Part shown: positions 5,727-5,837 of the stretch, one piece after another
Layout of the letters: each line of letters starts with the position of its first letter
Numbering within the stretch: position 1 is the first letter of the stretch
Assembly: GCA_023437255.1 (NCBI GenBank)
Contig: JAEZGR010000134.1
Location: forward strand, 1-5,837
Reading direction: 5' to 3'
Origin: Pseudomonadota bacterium
GTDB taxonomy: Bacteria; Pseudomonadota; Gammaproteobacteria; Burkholderiales; Burkholderiaceae_B
Length of the DNA: 5,837 nt
Program-made: the position numbers and the translations under genes
Notes under the pieces: model-generated
The model's database searches: none
Told to the model about the DNA's origin: nothing
What the model saw: only the letters and a program-made list of their open reading frames with translations

Positions 5727-5837
5727 ATGACGATTCGACGCCGCTTTCCCTTAGCCGTAGCCGCCCTGGCCGTTGCCCTCATGGCCCCCCCCGTTGCCCA
5801 GCACAGCACCACGGACAACGTCGCCGACACCTTCGTT
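5727..5837 (+). CDS. Exported protein, N-terminal 37 codons only (3' end outside the window)
   Basis: The first 37 codons encode a clear Sec-type signal peptide: MTIRRR with three consecutive Arg, then a hydrophobic core FPLAVAALAVALM, then a Pro-containing end APPVAQ that would suit cleavage near residues 24-25. The mature part begins HSTTDNVADTFV and is then cut off by the window edge. The product should be periplasmic, outer-membrane or secreted. Nothing in the visible residues identifies the family. The strong AAGGAG eight bases upstream and the lack of in-frame stops support a real gene. It is divergent from the thioesterase gene, with about 200 bp between the two starts. Confidence 0.7.
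   Translation, partial: MTIRRRFPLAVAALAVALMAPPVAQHSTTDNVADTFV

Noticed and set aside
5636..5830. 64-codon minus-strand open frame at the right edge
   Set aside because: It is antisense to a start with strong AAGGAG and a convincing signal peptide, and shows no domain features.

Overview
This 5.8 kb window is chromosomal DNA from a high-GC bacterium (about 60-65% by eye). The protein sequences look proteobacterial, and a Burkholderiales/Alcaligenaceae-type betaproteobacterium is my best guess, though the sequence does not settle the taxon. I see no insertion sequence, phage gene, CRISPR array, rRNA or tRNA, and coding density is high. The window holds four complete genes with confident family assignments (S9 peptidase, YhhQ transporter, Nu-like GST, hotdog thioesterase), one complete thioredoxin-fold gene, and a cut-off gene at each edge.

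Layout, left to right. The C-terminal part of an MFS transporter (+) runs off the left edge. It meets, tail to tail with a 6-bp gap, an oligopeptidase B-like S9 serine peptidase on the minus strand. A divergent intergenic region follows, with a TATAAT -10 box and a very short leader. That leader looks like a preQ1 class I riboswitch placed directly over the ribosome binding site of yhhQ, the queuosine-precursor (preQ0/preQ1) transporter. Next, on the plus strand, come a Nu-like (YfcG/YghU-type) glutathione S-transferase preceded by a perfect 10-bp hairpin, and a cytoplasmic thioredoxin-fold protein with a CPGC motif; these two are probably co-transcribed. A PaaI-type hotdog thioesterase on the minus strand overlaps the 3' end of the thioredoxin-like gene by 25 bp. 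A roughly 200-bp divergent intergenic stretch then leads to the first 37 codons of an exported protein that runs off the right edge.

How the parts work together. The clearest regulatory unit is the riboswitch plus yhhQ: when preQ1 is bound, the aptamer should bury the AAGG Shine-Dalgarno in a pseudoknot and reduce transporter synthesis, which is feedback control of queuosine-precursor salvage. The GST and the CPGC protein form a plausible thiol-redox pair. The peptidase and thioesterase look like stand-alone housekeeping enzymes. The peptidase has lost the acidic residues that give classical oligopeptidase B its preference for Arg/Lys, so its specificity may differ.

The observations most worth a second look are the preQ1-I-like leader, the altered substrate pocket of the S9 peptidase, and the strong hairpin in front of the GST gene.
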